Source of the DNA: Cryptomeria japonica
Lineage: Eukaryota > Streptophyta > Pinopsida > Cupressales > Cupressaceae
Assembly: GCF_030272615.1 (NCBI RefSeq)
Contig: NC_081414.1
Span: 820,691,896 to 820,755,895, forward strand
Direction: 5' to 3'
DNA length: 64,000 nt
The notes beneath the pieces were generated by a model, which worked only from the letters and a program-made list of their open reading frames with translations, searched no databases and had not been told where the DNA came from. A program made the translations under genes and the position numbers. Positions 1 through 12,912 of this stretch are shown here, piece by piece (within the stretch, counting starts at the first letter, position 1; the number at the start of each line of letters is the position of its first letter).

Positions 1-3000
1 ACATCACAGATGTGGTAGCTGACATGCTTTCTCCACAGTTTGCTGAAAAACTTAAAGAGAAAATATATGATAACACAACATTTCCACCGGAGTATTATGA
101 ATACAAGTAAGATCTTTTGTCAGTTAAACTGCTATAATTTTTTTTGGATTGATTGCTAATAGATCTTTTTAATTTGTTGGTTTATATACATGCTTCAGTT
201 TGCCATTTAAGAACTTATATTGAACGTCTACTTCCAAGCTTTGATATGTCAAATATTCTTGAATTCCCTTAATATATAGCCAATATGTTATGCAAAACAG
301 AAGATAATCTAAAGAAACTTGAAATTGTTTTGCAGTCATTTCAATTTCAAATTGACTTGTGTCTGCTGGTGCTGCCTTTTTGCAGATATAGTCAACTTAG
401 AGACCATGGAACAAGTCACTTTTGCATCGTAGATAGTGAAAGGAATGCATTGTCAATGACAACCACAGTGAATTATTATTTTGGAGCCAAAATGCTTTCT
501 CCATCTACTGGGATTGTGTTGAACAATGAAATGGATGATTTCTCCACACCAACAGATATTTCCCCAGATAAACTTCCACCTGCTCCAGCAAATTTTGTCA
601 GGCCTAATAAACGACCACTATCTTCGATGACTCCTACAATTGTTCTCAAGGTACTTTCTATCTTTCCTTTTTCTACTTAAAAAATAGGATTGCAGTATTG
701 AGGTCAATCTGTAATAACCACTCCTGCTTATTACTAATTTTATTTTAATATTTTTTATAATTTCATTATATCTTCAATATCATCTTGATCAAGCAATTTC
801 TTTTCAATTAAAAGAATTCGTTTCATAACCTTATTCAACCATAACAAGGGGAGTAGCTCTACACCACAAATGTACAATTTTGCATTGAACAAAATAAACT
901 AATGTAACAAGACAAATCTCTAGATCCAAACCTGATCGTTGAGGGTTCATTCAAAATAAACCGCATCTCTTTTGAGGAATTAAAGGCACTATAGTTAACA
1001 AGGCTTCATCCATAGTGATCTACATAAGGACCAACTTACATGTACGTCACATATATACACATAGTGATTAACTCATACATACATCATAAATACATCATAT
1101 ATACACAATATGAATAACTTAAAACAACATGCGCATACACAGTGGCTATCTTGCCTTTTACTTATAACTGAATAAATATACTTAGAATGTAAGTATAGAA
1201 TGTTAGATAGGATTGACATATTCATGAGCAACTAATAAAAAGTATATACTGAAATTTATGGCAATAATATTAAAGCTAACAAGATGTTACCTTCAGCCCA
1301 GATGGAATCCAGAACACATTTTACAAAAACTCCTTTGCACCAGCTGGGTCTGCACGACAACTGTAGCCAAAATACAGAATAGAGGATATTGAATTTGATT
1401 GAAAGTCATCAATATGAGAAAACAAGACTGTTTAATCAATCCAGCAGAGTTCTAAGTAGTTGCCACCAGTGACCACACTGTAGGAATGAGAATGATGTAT
1501 TTAGGATCTTTATATCAATTTTCTTTCAGTATAAGGATCAAATCTACTCGGACTTGTATTAAGGGAACTAATTCGTTGTAGTGAGAGCCTTCCTCGTGGC
1601 AAATTCAGAGCACTTGATTTCCTATCTCTTTTTTTCAGTTCTTAATAACCAGTTTGTATAGAGTTGCTGTTTAGATGGTGGAGAAGCTCCTAGATCTTTG
1701 AGGGACTATGGTGCATCTAGATGCAACAAACAGAATATATGGTTTGCTCCAGTCTTCGTGATACACTAGACAGAATTCACAATCTTTTAGTTGGCTTTAT
1801 CATCAAACTAAACATACACCAATTCGGCCTGGACAATTTCCTCTTCATGAGAACATATTATATACTAGGCATTGTTGGAATGTGAAGTCCGAATTGGGCT
1901 CTTAGCTTGAGTGGTTGAGTCATCTTGGATTCCCCTCTAGCAGTGGTTGAGTCATCATGACCTTCTTAGCTAGTAGTGGTTGCATCATCATGGATTGCCC
2001 ATTAGTTTTGTTAGGAAACTTTCTATAAATAGTAATTTTGACATGTGTTTTACATGTAGTTGTGCGAGGCATAATTACTATATTCAGTAAGTTGTCTTCA
2101 AGTAGGACTCTGCAACTCGGTTGTTTTAGGCTGCTTGAAGTCATGTTTTGAAGTACAGTTTTGAGATTGTTGTGACTCTGAAATTCCTGAGAATCAATAC
2201 AAAAGACAATTTGACCATGGTTTTTTACTGATATATTTTTACCAGATTTTTCCACGTAAATCTGAATATTATGTGATTTATGAATGTAATTTTCTACATT
2301 AGTCTTATTTTCTTACAGGCATTATATATTGGGCTGCATTACTAATTATTTTACAAGTTAGAGGTAGCCCTTGCATGGTAGCAGAATTGTGGCTTATCAC
2401 ATGCGACATTCCTCTGATTTTCCTTAGATAGGTGCTATTCTTTGCCAGCTGTCTTGCACTTATACCATATTTAGGTGTGTTTCCTTTCCTTTTCAATAGG
2501 TTGTCTAGAAACCTCTTATGCAGTCTCTATGATTTTATTAGTTGCTTGAATCTTACGATCCCATTAACCACTTTTGTAATCCCTGGGCATTGTTATTCTT
2601 CCTTCTCCATTTCTCTCCAGAAGCAGAACCAAACAGCACTTCATGTTTTCTTCTACCTAACAAGTAAGACCAATCATCAAGCATGATATCCATTGGGGAA
2701 ATTCTCATACACATTACCAAATCACAAATCATTTTTTCAAGACATTCATGTTGAATATGTAGCATAACAGTAGTCCGTGTTCAGAAGGAAAAGCTCTTTA
2801 TGTCCTAGCCTATCTAGAAACAGCTGCAATTGTATCCCAAGTCAGCTGACTGCTAAAATGCACACTGGATGCAAGGCAGTTTCTAAATAATCTTACAGTG
2901 CATATGCACTAAAAATATAAGTAAATTCGATACCATCTTTTTGTATCCTTAGACATATAAGTAAATTCCAGGTTCAAGCTTGATGGCCATCCATGCCCGT

Positions 3001-4016
3001 CCACCTAATATTTTTTCGATCATTTGTGTTAATCCCACCTCAATAGAAATTAAGAGAAAATTATAGCCCTCATTCTTTCAAACTACATTACTCATGTATG
3101 CTCAGCAGGCAACATCCATAGGTTAAATGCATATAGCACGTATAACCCTTTACAAAAACTTTTCTATCTCTATTACCAGCATCTGTACTGCCCCTATGAT
3201 ATCTGTAGTGACTTGTTTTTAAAACAGAGCAAGTACAATTTTCCACTTTTGTCGGGTCATATTTATGGCCATAAGATATGCAATGATTGGCATTTAACAG
3301 TAACAGACCATACTTGATGTTGATTCTATTAATAGACAAGCATAACACACAAATGCAAGGCTTTTTGAATAGACAGAATGTATAAAATTCATTTTCAGAG
3401 GTTTTGTTTACTATTAGCGTGTGCTTACTCTGGAATGATCTTCCACATAATTATACAGATGTCAAATGCATTTATTTACACTAATGAACCCCAATTGTAT
3501 GCAAGCAGGATGGGCAATTGGCAGGGGTACTTGGTGGCAGTGGTGGACTGAATATAATTCCTGCAGTCGCTCAAGTATTTTTGAACTATTTTGTTAAGGG
3601 GTTGGAACCATTGGCTGCTGTGAAAGCTCCAAGAATCTATCACAGGGTATTCTTATTCGTTTTCCAAATTTGATTAATTCCTAGAATGCGTTATGAATTG
3701 CTCTACTTAGTCTATGATTTCATAAGGAGAGACCATAATTTATTTTTGTGTTGTTGTGTGGCAGCTGATTCCAAACATTGTTTTGTACGAGAACTGGACA
3801 GTTGTGGATGGAGAACACATTGAACTTTCAGATAAGGATAAGGTGGGTCTGAGGGAGAGAGGTCATCAGCTACAAGCGAAGTCTGGAGGTGCCATATGCC
3901 AATTAGTTGTGCAAAACCTGCAAAACCCTATCAAGAAATCTGTTAATCAAGTCTTTTATGGGTTACTCACAGCTGTAAGTGACCCCAGGAAAGATGGCGC
4001 TCCAGATGGGTTTTAG
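1..4016 (+). CDS. GGT: Gamma-glutamyltranspeptidase, C-terminal exons (5' partial)
   Basis: Four exons can be joined in frame: 1-106, 386-650, 3509-3646 and 3765-4016 (stop TAG), each bounded by GT and AG. GGT transfers or hydrolyses the gamma-glutamyl group of glutathione and its conjugates; plant enzymes act in the apoplast or vacuole. Exon 386-650 begins the small subunit. It carries the HGTSHF motif, whose Thr is the autoprocessing and catalytic nucleophile in this family, then LNNEMDDFSTP and RPLSSMTPTIVLK. The third exon holds GVLGGSGG, the oxyanion and substrate loop. The last exon ends in DPRKDGAPDGF, the usual plant C terminus. The N-terminal large subunit lies outside the window. 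All visible catalytic residues are present with no frameshift or stop, so the gene looks functional. It is the only apparently intact host gene here. Which paralogue it is cannot be told. Confidence 0.95.
651..3508 (+). other. Large GGT intron (2.86 kb)
   Basis: This intron runs from GTACTT after the RPLSSMTPTIVLK exon to the AG before the GGSGG exon. It is AT-rich with short reading frames on both strands, none resembling a known protein. I see no LTR, RT motif or clear inverted-repeat transposon. The other two introns visible in the gene are short (107-385 and 3647-3764). Confidence 0.8.
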
Positions 4017-6188
4017 ATTTTAAATCCTGTTTGTGTCTGTAATATACCTTGCCTGTGTACGCCTATAAATGTATCTCCATGTGCAGTTTACCATTTGAGA
4101 ATCGCTCAACTTGGACCTTTAGTAAGTCCCTTTATCCGCTTGAGTTCCTGCGCTGTTAGTGCAAAGACAAACTTCATTCACCGGCCATTACTTCTCAATG
4201 GAAGATCAATCTTACATCATGATCAGATCTGTGCACGTCTGTATCACACAAAATGTTATTATGTGAATATCAACATAAAAACTCGAGCAGCCAGTGAGGA
4301 TGCTTGTAGCTCAAAAATGGTCAATCTGTGTGGATGCTAAGTAAGTTTTCATATGAAATGAAAAGCAGCCAAATTATAAATTTTGAACTGTTGCTCAAAA
4401 AACCAATTTGAGGGATTTGATAAAGCTATGATATAGATTACTCGGGCATTCAAACCAACTTAAGAAAACCAAAGCCACGTAGACACATATTTATTTCTTC
4501 ATTTCTCTAAAACATTAATTTCTTTAGAAGGTAAACATTACACTGGAAATGATAAAGTTGGAAGCGTTTTTATTTTATTTATTTATTTTTAAATAACACA
4601 TTTTTTTGAATCGATCATATATTTTGAAGCATAAAATAAAAAAGCAAGTCTTGGATAAGAATTTATCTAGTAGTGGATTCTAGAATTGATTATGCAGTCA
4701 TATATATAGCAAGTTATACAAGGGACATATCTCTTGATGCACATTTTTTTTCCTTATATAACTTACTTAATATATGGGTAGGGAGCTATTTCTGTAGACT
4801 CCTCACTCCAACATCCCCCTTTCTCACCTTCTAAGAATGTTATCAGCTCGTGTTAAAACTAAATTTTATAATTGGTCTAATGGTGAAGGCACCACCATAC
4901 TCCATTCAAGGTCATAGACCAATTATGTACAAATGTGAAAACCATAAACTATAAAAAAAATAAAGAGAAAAAATCAAGTCATTATTCAAGCCAAGTCTTC
5001 TTTCTTATTCAAATTCATTTTACCTAGTTGCCCTCCCCCCATGCCTCTCTCCCTTATATTGAAGGCATCTCCCACAAAATCTCTAAGACCCTTTCAAAAA
5101 GAGGTCTTTAGTATGTCTTCAAGTCCATTTCAACTTCGAGGGATCAATTGCCATCTCTTAAAGACTCTAGAAACATCCTTCTTGACTCTAGAGTCTAAAA
5201 AGTGGCCTGTCCATGTGGCACACCTTACTTAGGTGACATTGGTTGTTTTTTTATCACTATATCAAAGAGCACAATGCTGATATTAGACATGACCACATTT
5301 CTAAATCGACCTTAGCTGAACTTGCATCCTCCACCAAGCTCCATATTTGTTTACAAAGCACTCAAATCTTGTTCAAGGAAGACAATTTTTTTGAACGAAA
5401 GCTCAAAGAAGTCATTCAAATAAATAACCAAGCCTAAACTTAATCGCAATGAGGGGTGGAGTCTTAGTTTGACCTAGCAACCTTTACTCTCCAACCTTAA
5501 AATTTGCCATCATCGTCATTCATGATGTTTCTCTTCCTGGTTCTTCTCTCCCTCCCATGAGTGTACCCCTTGGCTCTCTTGTTGATTCTCTCCTCTCTTC
5601 ATCTCTATAATTTTTTCTTCCTTCCCTCCCTATTTTCATTTTTTGCTCTTTTTATGTGATTGTTTGATTTTTCCTTTTTAATTTTTGCTCTCCCTTGTTT
5701 GCTTTTTATTTTTTGTTTTGTCTTTTTGATTCCCTTCACGTTCTCTCCATTTATTTTTCTCATTTCCTTAATACATATACATACATGCAAATATACACTT
5801 GCAATTTTCTTTTCTTTTCTAGGTGTTGTTCGTTTATTTATTTTTGATATTTTTGCGATTTTTTTTCTTTCATTTCTTATCATATGCATATCATAAAATA
5901 TAATAAAATTCTTAATTTTTTATTTTTCCATTTGAATTCTATATTTTTAATTATTAAGTAATTGAATTCTATAATTGAATATCAACATTTATATTAATAT
6001 TAATACACATATTGATAATTTTTTACACACACACAAAGGAATATAAAAAAAGGACAATCTACATGATACACATAAAACATAAAATTATTTTATTGCTTAT
6101 ATTCTCCATTACATTTTCATAATACATTGTCATGTATAAATAGATTGAACAATATAATTGAATTTTTTTAACTACTTCTAGCTATCCA
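4017..6188. other. Intergenic, AT-rich, no gene seen
   Basis: The GGT 3' UTR presumably lies at the start; I could not fix a polyadenylation site. The rest is AT-rich with a pyrimidine-rich stretch near 5460-5900 that makes long but compositionally biased reading frames on both strands. No domain or mobile-element end was recognised. Confidence 0.6.
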
Positions 6189-6376
6189 TAAACAAATAAC
6201 TAAAATACATTACTAATGTTCATTATCCTTCCTTCTCCCCCATAATGAACATTAGGGAAAAAATGGTCATATTATTCCATCATTAAACAAATAACTAAAT
6301 ATTTTACTAATGTTCATTATCCTTCATTCTCCCCCATAATGAACATTAGGTAAGAATGGTCATTATTTCATCATCT
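6189..6376. repeat. 94-bp tandem duplication, each copy with a perfect 14-bp hairpin
   Basis: Two copies offset by 94 bp each contain CTAATGTTCATTAT, a 15-nt pyrimidine-rich loop, and the exact complement ATAATGAACATTAG. The stems are 6213-6226 with 6242-6255, and 6307-6320 with 6336-6349. Both stems are unchanged, while the loop differs by one base and the flanks by several. Confidence 0.85.
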
Positions 6377-8217
6377 CTCCACTTAATGAATATTTTCAAG
6401 AAAACCTCCCAAAATGTGTGCTATCTTGACTTGGGAGCTCTCCCTAGCAATCTCCCAAAAATGGTGAATCTACATTTCTACATTCTCTAATCATTGATGC
6501 AATCACATTGTGAGTCACTCTTCTGGTTCTCACTCCAATCAAAGTTGATCAAAGTATAGTTGACCATCATGAGTCACTTTGCTAGTGCTCTCTCCAATCA
6601 TGACCATACATGATCATCTCTTCTCTATCAACAATTCCCAAAACTCTGGAACCTTCAATCTCAAAATCTCCATCCCACAAACTGCAATATTGATGTCACG
6701 TCTCATCTTTTGGCTTGATTAATTTAATGAAATAAATTGGATTAGTGTTATAATTTTTAAATGCAAATAAAAAAGAGATTAAATTGCTATATTAATATGT
6801 TTTCCCTACTATTTGTATATGTTTCGATTATAGTTTTGAGAGCTAATTAGTTAATATGTGACTAAGTGTGATTGAATACAAATATGAATTGAAAGAGGGA
6901 ACATGGTTGAAAAGAAGTGATCTAGCCACTTGATAAAAATGGTTATGATGGGAATGTGATGCAAGAGCATCTGACCAACTAGAAATAGAAAAGGACCATT
7001 CAAACCTTCAAACTATAGATTGCAGGTGTAAAGCCAATTCTAAGTAAAATTAGGTGTCACGCCCATTCAAGGTGTAATGTCCATTCAAGCATGAAGCGAT
7101 GAAGAGGAGGACAATGCATGAGATAAGGAAGATAAAAAGACAATATATGTTGGAAGGGCAGTAGTTGTTATATTTTTGTTATGAGAAAATGTGGATTAAT
7201 GGAATATGAGATAATGAATGAGAGAGAGAGGAAGCAATGCACAAGGATGGAAGCAGAACGTGAAAGAGAGGTCTGGGGTGAGGCTGCGTAGATTTTAAAG
7301 AGGGGTCTACCTAGTAAGGAGAGGAGACTACAGAGGTGTGTGGAAAGTTAAAGAAGGTATCATTAGAAGACATAACGCCCTCAATGATGAAGACACATAA
7401 AGTGGATCGACAGAGCATCGATTGCCACATTGAAGAGGTGTTTTTGTTTTAAATTCGATGCAGATTTCAAATGAAAGAAAAAGAGGGGGGGAGGAAGGAA
7501 AGGAGGAGAGGTAGGAGATCTATGCACAAAATAAGAGGTGCGTAGCACAAAGCAGAAGGGAGGTGGGCTGTGAGCATGGAGATAGGAGAGGGAGCCAATA
7601 TGTGGAAGTGTGGTAGGACAGCAAAATGAGAATTGGGAATTGCCACAAAGATAAGAGTAGCATACAAAGCAAAGAGGGCAGAGCTGAAGATTATGAGAGA
7701 AAGAATAAGAAAATAATAAAAGAGGAGAGATTGAAATATGAGAGGCAATGAAGGTCATTCTTGCAATGTGATTATCCAGTTATTTTATTTTGAGAATTTA
7801 TAGATGTATTTTCTTTATGTTGCATTCTATTTTGTTAGTAGCATAGAGTCTCTCCTTTGTTAATAGTGTCTCTGTGTTGTGTGTTGATTTGTAAGTGAAG
7901 TTTGAGGGCATGGTTGTTTGTTCCCATGCATTAGAACATGTATATACACATCATGTAGTTTCATGTTGAACTGCATTTATAATGATTAATGTTTGCATTT
8001 CTTTTAAATGGTGATGATGCTTATGATTATTGTTTTCATTATGTTGCTTGAATAGTACGATAAGGAAAATATAACTATCTTCTTTGGTTTACATTCATGA
8101 TTATATGCATTGGAAAAATGAATGACTATTTTATAGTCATCTTTTTGAAAGAAATTCAAATAATTATATATGTATATGTATCCATAAATGCATAAATACA
8201 TATTAAAATATGTAGAA
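6377..8217. other. Intergenic, no gene seen; purine-rich 7140-7760
   Basis: No recognisable protein or element was found. The 7140-7760 stretch is rich in GAGAGA and GGAAG-type purines on the + strand, which opens long hydrophobic reading frames on the minus strand. Those are composition artefacts. Confidence 0.6.
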
Positions 8218-8325
8218 ATGCACACGCACACACACACACACACACACACAAAGTTGGTAATGCTTGATAACACACACACACACACACACATATATATATG
8301 TATGCATATATATACATATAGAAGA
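8218..8325. repeat. (CA)n and (TA)n microsatellites
   Basis: Two CA runs, about 8220-8251 and 8271-8290, are separated by about 20 unique bases and followed by a TA/TG-rich run to about 8320. They abut the 3' side of a copia fragment on the minus strand. Confidence 0.9.
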
Positions 8326-8367
8326 AGATTAGGGTTAAGAAACAATTACTAATCAAATTGAAGATGA

Positions 8368-8860
8368 GTTTTGAATTTTTCGATCTTTCAATTGATTCAA
8401 TATCCACTGGACCAAATACATCTAAGTGAATAATTTCCAATTTACTCTTAGATTTATTACTCCCTAAAGGAAATGACTCTCTATTTTGTTTTTCAAACAC
8501 ACAATGTTCACAAAATTTAAAATTCTCATGAGAATAATAAAAACCATCTAACAACTTTTTATTCAAAATGATTTTTAAGCCATTCTCACTAATGTGGCCC
8601 AATCTATGGTGCCACAACATACAAGTATTTTCAGATTCATTTACATTAGAAGATTTAGCAATTGTAGTGACTTCAAGCTTAAATAGAGTCTCCTTCCTTG
8701 TCCCTCTTGCTGTCACCAAATTTCCCCTTACTAATCTACAACCATGCTTGTCAAATGTTACATGCAATCCCATATCATTCAACATAGAAACTGAAATTAA
8801 ATTTATTTCTAAACCTGAGACATGCAAACCATCTGAAAGAGACTTAACAAAGAGATAATG
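8368..8860 (-). pseudogene. Ty1/copia GAG-pre-integrase fragment
   Basis: The minus strand encodes about 165 residues typical of the zone between protease and integrase in copia polyproteins. It reads LHVSGLEINLISVSML, then LWHHRLGHISENGL and, about 35 residues on, CEHCVFEKQ. The two His and two Cys form the HHCC zinc-binding module. It ends in LEIIHLDVFGPV, the start of the integrase core with its first catalytic Asp. Nothing of gag, RT or LTRs is found next to it, so this is a relic. The reading frame runs open into a hydrophobic lead and a microsatellite tail, neither of which belongs to the domain. Confidence 0.85.
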
Positions 8861-9829
8861 TATAGATATGTATGTATTGAACAAAGAGATGGACATGAGA
8901 ATGAGGATGGGGAAGAAGAAGATGAGGGTTAGGGTAAGTGCACCAAGATGGTGAACAAAAAGGGGGGTATAAGTGGCCACTTTTTTTCTTCTTCTAAAAA
9001 AAGGTAAACCTGAACTTCAAAGAGATATTTGAAGGTCATGCACTAAAAACTAGGATTTGAGAAAAGAATAATAATTGTAGTAATTTGAATCTAGTTTCTA
9101 AATTACTAATTTTTTAAAAAATTGGATAAGATTAAGAGGTTCAAACCTCTCACGCACGAAAAACTATTCCTGATTTTTTTAGAAAAAACATAACATAGTT
9201 GTTTTCGTGCGTTGCACAAAGTATATAGTTAGATTTAGTATTTTGAAAAGCCCTTTGGTAGGATGATAGGTAAGAGTGAGATCTAGAAGTTGCGTATTTT
9301 TTTGTAATTTTCTGTTGAGTATTTTTTTTATGATTTTTTGAAGTGATCGCATCCTGAAAATTTGGTACCTGTTCGTGCGCTGGGCATAACTTGCATCAAA
9401 ATAATAAAAAATGCAATTTTTTTTTGAAAGTGTATAGAATCTAGTGTAGAACAATAATATGTAATTTATTTTGAATTTGGTCAAGTATATCAAAAGTTAT
9501 TAAAAAAATGGTAGACATATGTCTGTGAGGACTGTCAAGGTACTGATAAAGAAAATTAAAGTTTACTATGCTAATGTTGTCCAAAAATAGAAAAAATTAT
9601 ATGGTCAGAAAACTGAGAAGATGTGTGAGATTATGGTGGTAATTTTAGAGATACCCACTTGATCATTTGTAAATCTAATGATGACAAAATTGATAAATCA
9701 TGTTGGACGATGAAAAAACATGTAAAGGGGCAAAAATGGGGGGAAAATGGGCTTGCAAGCCTTAGGGTCTTTTTCCAACCCTCTTACCAAGCTAAAACCC
9801 GCATGAGTTTTGAAAAACAAAAAGTACTA
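8861..9829. other. Intergenic, no gene seen
   Basis: AT-rich sequence. A short minus-strand frame at 9179-9493 has no recognisable motif. No element ends were found. Confidence 0.55.
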
Positions 9830-9960
9830 TTCACAGTTCTATGTAACCCGTACGGTATGTAGAACTAAAATCATTATTTTGTGTTCACAAAACCCATACG
9901 GGTTATGTAGAACTAAAACCATTATTTTGTGTTTCACAAAACCCGTACGTGTTATGAAGA
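9830..9960. repeat. Tandem ~51-bp units carrying CCCGTACGGG-type palindromes
   Basis: Three degenerate units each hold an ACCC(G/A)TACGGGT-like core followed by ATGTAGAACTAAAA and CATTATTTTGTGTT. The same core recurs at 11659-11692, near 11709-11740 and near 22068-22087. Confidence 0.8.
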
Positions 9961-10004
9961 CATAATAATGTATGCTTGTAAACTTAGCATTTACTACACA
10001 TATG

Positions 10005-10110
10005 TATAGACATACATATATAATATGTGTTTATGTATGTATATATGCATATCTATAGTTATATATACATATATATATATATATTTATTTATATAGATAT
10101 ATGTATATAT
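10005..10110. repeat. (TA)n/(TATG)n low-complexity tract
   Basis: Alternating AT with ATGTATGT variants, directly upstream of the polypyrimidine block. Confidence 0.85.
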
Positions 10111-10124
10111 GTTTGTATACATGC

Positions 10125-10453
10125 ATGCCTCTCTTCTTTTCCTCTCTCTTATCTTCCTTCCCCCATCACCGTCTCTGTCTATTCTAAGCCCTAATTATCC
10201 TCCTTGAGTTCTATCTCATCTCCCTGCCCCTCACACTTCTCTCTCTATCGATTCTCTCACTCCTTTCTCCTTGTTTTCTCTCTACCTCATGTCTCTCACC
10301 CTCTCCTCCTTCTCCTACTCTCTCCCTATCCCATTCTCTCTCTCTCTCTCTCTCTCATTATCCTATCCTATTCTCACCCTCTCCTCCTTCTCTCTCTTTC
10401 TCTCCCCCTCCCTCTCCCTCTCCCCCCTCTCCCTCCCCCTCTTGTTATCTTAT

Positions 10454-10490
<37 letters not shown>

Positions 10491-10641
10491 AATCTCCTCT
10501 CCCTCTCCCCCTCTCCTTATCCCATTCTCTCCCTCTCTTCCTATCTCCTATTCTCTCTCTGTCTCTGTCTCTGTCTCTATCTCTGTCTCTATCTCTGTCT
10601 CTGTCTATCTGCCTCTGTCTGTCTGTCTATTTGTCTATCTC

Positions 10642-10697
<56 letters not shown>

Positions 10698-10972
10698 TCT
10701 CCCCATCTCCGCCCTCCCTCTCCCTCCCTCCCAATCTCCTCTCCCTCTCCCCCTCTCCTTATCCTATTCTCTCCCTCTCTTCCTATCTCCTATTCTCTCT
10801 TTGTCTCTCTCTGTCTGTCTGTCTCTCTATCTGTCTCCCTCTCTTTATCCTATTCTCCCCATCTCCGCCCTCCCTCTCCCTCTCCCTATCTTTATCCTAT
10901 TCTCCCCATCTCCACCCTCCCTCTCCCTCTCCCTCTCCCTCTCTCTGAATATCTCTCCTCCTCTCCTTATCC

Positions 10973-11033
<61 letters not shown>

Positions 11034-11389
11034 TCTCCCAATCTCCCTCCCTCCTCCTCTCCTTATCCCATTCTCTCTTCGTCTCTAACTCTCTCTCCAT
11101 CCTCCTCTCCTTATCCTATTATATTCCTTTCTTCCTATCTCCTATTCTCTCTCTTACCCCCTCTCCCCCCCTCTCTCCTTATCCTATTCTCCCCCTCTCT
11201 TCCTATCCCCTATTATCTCTCTTACCCCCTCTCCCCCTACTCTTTATCTCTCTCCCTCTCTCCCTCTCCTTTTTCCAATCTCCCTCTCTCTCTCCACCCC
11301 CCCTCTCCTTTTCCCAATTTCCCTCTCCCCCTCTCCCCCTCTCCTTTTCCCAATCTCACTCTCTCTCCCTCTCCCCCCCTCTCCTTTTC

Positions 11390-11436
<47 letters not shown>

Positions 11437-11519
11437 TTTCCCAATCTCCCTCCCTCCCCCTCTCCTTATCCTATTCTATTCCTCTCTTCCTATCTCCTAT
11501 TCTCTATCTTACCCCCTCT

Positions 11520-11562
<43 letters not shown>

Positions 11563-11645
11563 TCTCTTAATCCTATTCTCACCCTCTCTCTCTTCTCTTT
11601 ATTTTCCTCTATCTTTCTCTCTCCCTCTATCTCTCTCCCCACTTC
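10125..11645. repeat. 1.5-kb polypyrimidine (CT/CCT) tract
   Basis: The + strand is almost pure C and T over about 1.5 kb. It mixes long (CT)n runs (10340s, 10460s, 10640-10690, 10975-11030, 11395-11430, 11525-11560) with a looser higher-order unit built on CTCCTTATCCTATTCT and TTCCTATCTCCTATTCTC. The long Ser/Leu-rich reading frames across it are composition artefacts. Mirror-repeat character means it could adopt triplex (H-DNA) structure; that is inference. Confidence 0.95.
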
Positions 11646-11658
11646 CTATTTGGTTCCT

Positions 11659-11692
11659 AGTTCCACATAACCCGTACGGGTTATGTAGAACT
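11659..11692. repeat. 34-bp near-perfect palindrome
   Basis: The right arm ACGGGTTATGTAGAACT is the complement of the left arm apart from one base. A second weaker copy with core CCCATATGGG lies at about 11709-11740, just outside the 5' LTR of element D. Confidence 0.9.
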
Positions 11693-11749
11693 AAGGCAAA
11701 AAATTCTAGTTCTACATAACCCATATGGGATATGAGAAATTGTGAATGT

Positions 11750-12850
11750 GTTGGCTTGATGATGATTGTAATGTTTTCATCATTTGTTGTCATTGATGAA
11801 ACACTCACACACACACATGATTATATTGACTACCGGTGTAACTTCAATTGTTTACTCTGTTAACCGATATGTTAGAGGTGATACTAAGAGGTTTATCTCT
11901 ATCCGGTACTTTGTGTCAACCGATATGTGCATAAGAGATAGTTTGTGATTATACTAAGTCGGTATCAAGATGAAGATCAAGATGGAGATCAAACGGAGAT
12001 TCAATGACAATGGTTCATATGTTTTATTCAAATCGGTATTTGGTAATTTTGTGATGAGTTACCACATTTCGTGATGAGTTACTTGCACCGACTGCTCGGC
12101 GACAATTTTTGTGATGAGTTCTGATCACTTGTCCAGATACATTGCACTTAGGAAATTGTGTTATGATTTCTTAAGGACGACATGAAATCATAAGGTCTAT
12201 ATATTGACATTGCAATGAATTTTTTGATATAGTAAAAAGAGTTATGTTATGTGTGAAAGGAAAAAGAGTAAAGTTGCAGAGTATGCAAAAGAGCAGTGTT
12301 GAATACGTTTAGAAGGATTTGATTAAGCAAGTATTGTGATAATTAGAACGGATCAAACCATTCTTGTTGTTTTCTAGCCATTACAGCAGAATCAAATCCC
12401 CTAACCGAGGAAGCTCTAACAAGCTTCAATGTATAAATCCTTTAACAGGGTGATCCATTAGCTTGGATTCAGGAATCCTCCACTGAGGTTACTTCTAACA
12501 GGGTACTACCTTTAACAGGGTATAAGCTTCTAATCAAGCTTTGGGATCTCTAAAAAGATTCGCTCCTAACAGAGCACTTTGTAGACCTTAACCGATCAGT
12601 TATCTATTACTGCAGATAGTTAACTTGTGAGTTTCATGTCACTGTGGTTTTTAACTATTTGGGTTTTCCACGTACAAGTACTTGTGTTATGGTGGATGCT
12701 TTACTTTTTGTGGATGTTGTTGTATCATTTTGGATTGCATGCATTGTGTTTAAAAGCTTTGTTAAGTTCATCTACCGGTTAATGTTTGAAGTAGTTTTAT
12801 TTTTGGTGTCACTGATTCACCCCCCCTCTCAGTGATTTTCAAGTCCATCA
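11750..12850 (+). repeat. 5' LTR of element D (1,101 bp)
   Basis: It starts TGTTGGCTTGATGATG and ends CAAGTCCATCA directly before the primer site. A TATA-like TATATATT lies near 12198. Several CTAACAGGGT-type motifs occur at 12440-12580, and the strand-flipped form of GAGAGGGGGGTGAATCAGT sits near its 3' end (about 12813-12836), as in the other LTRs of this window. Confidence 0.9.
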
Positions 12851-12852
12851 AT

Positions 12853-12865
12853 TGGTATCAAAGCC
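12853..12865 (+). other. Primer-binding site, tRNA-Met type
   Basis: TGGTATCAAAGCC follows the LTR end by two bases and matches the usual plant copia initiator-Met site TGGTATCAGAGC with one change. Confidence 0.85.
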
Positions 12866-12912
12866 TAACTTCCTTGAAGCCTAATCGCTTAGAAGGGAGC
12901 CTTGAAACCACC

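Noticed and set aside
4095-4340. Small frame after GGT
   Set aside because: It follows the GGT stop in probable 3' UTR and has no recognisable motif.
5605-5896. Lys-rich and Phe-rich frames on opposite strands
   Set aside because: AT and pyrimidine bias explains both; no motif or splice context supports a gene.
7381-7758. Hydrophobic minus-strand frames
   Set aside because: They come from a purine-rich + strand; two overlapping frames look equally hydrophobic, which points to composition.
8156-8340. Extension of the copia fragment into a Cys/Val/Tyr-rich tail
   Set aside because: This part is the (CA)n and (TA)n microsatellite read through; it does not belong to the integrase.
10204-11444. 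Long Ser/Leu-rich and Arg/Glu-rich reading frames
   Set aside because: They are translations of the polypyrimidine tract in successive frames and have no domain structure.
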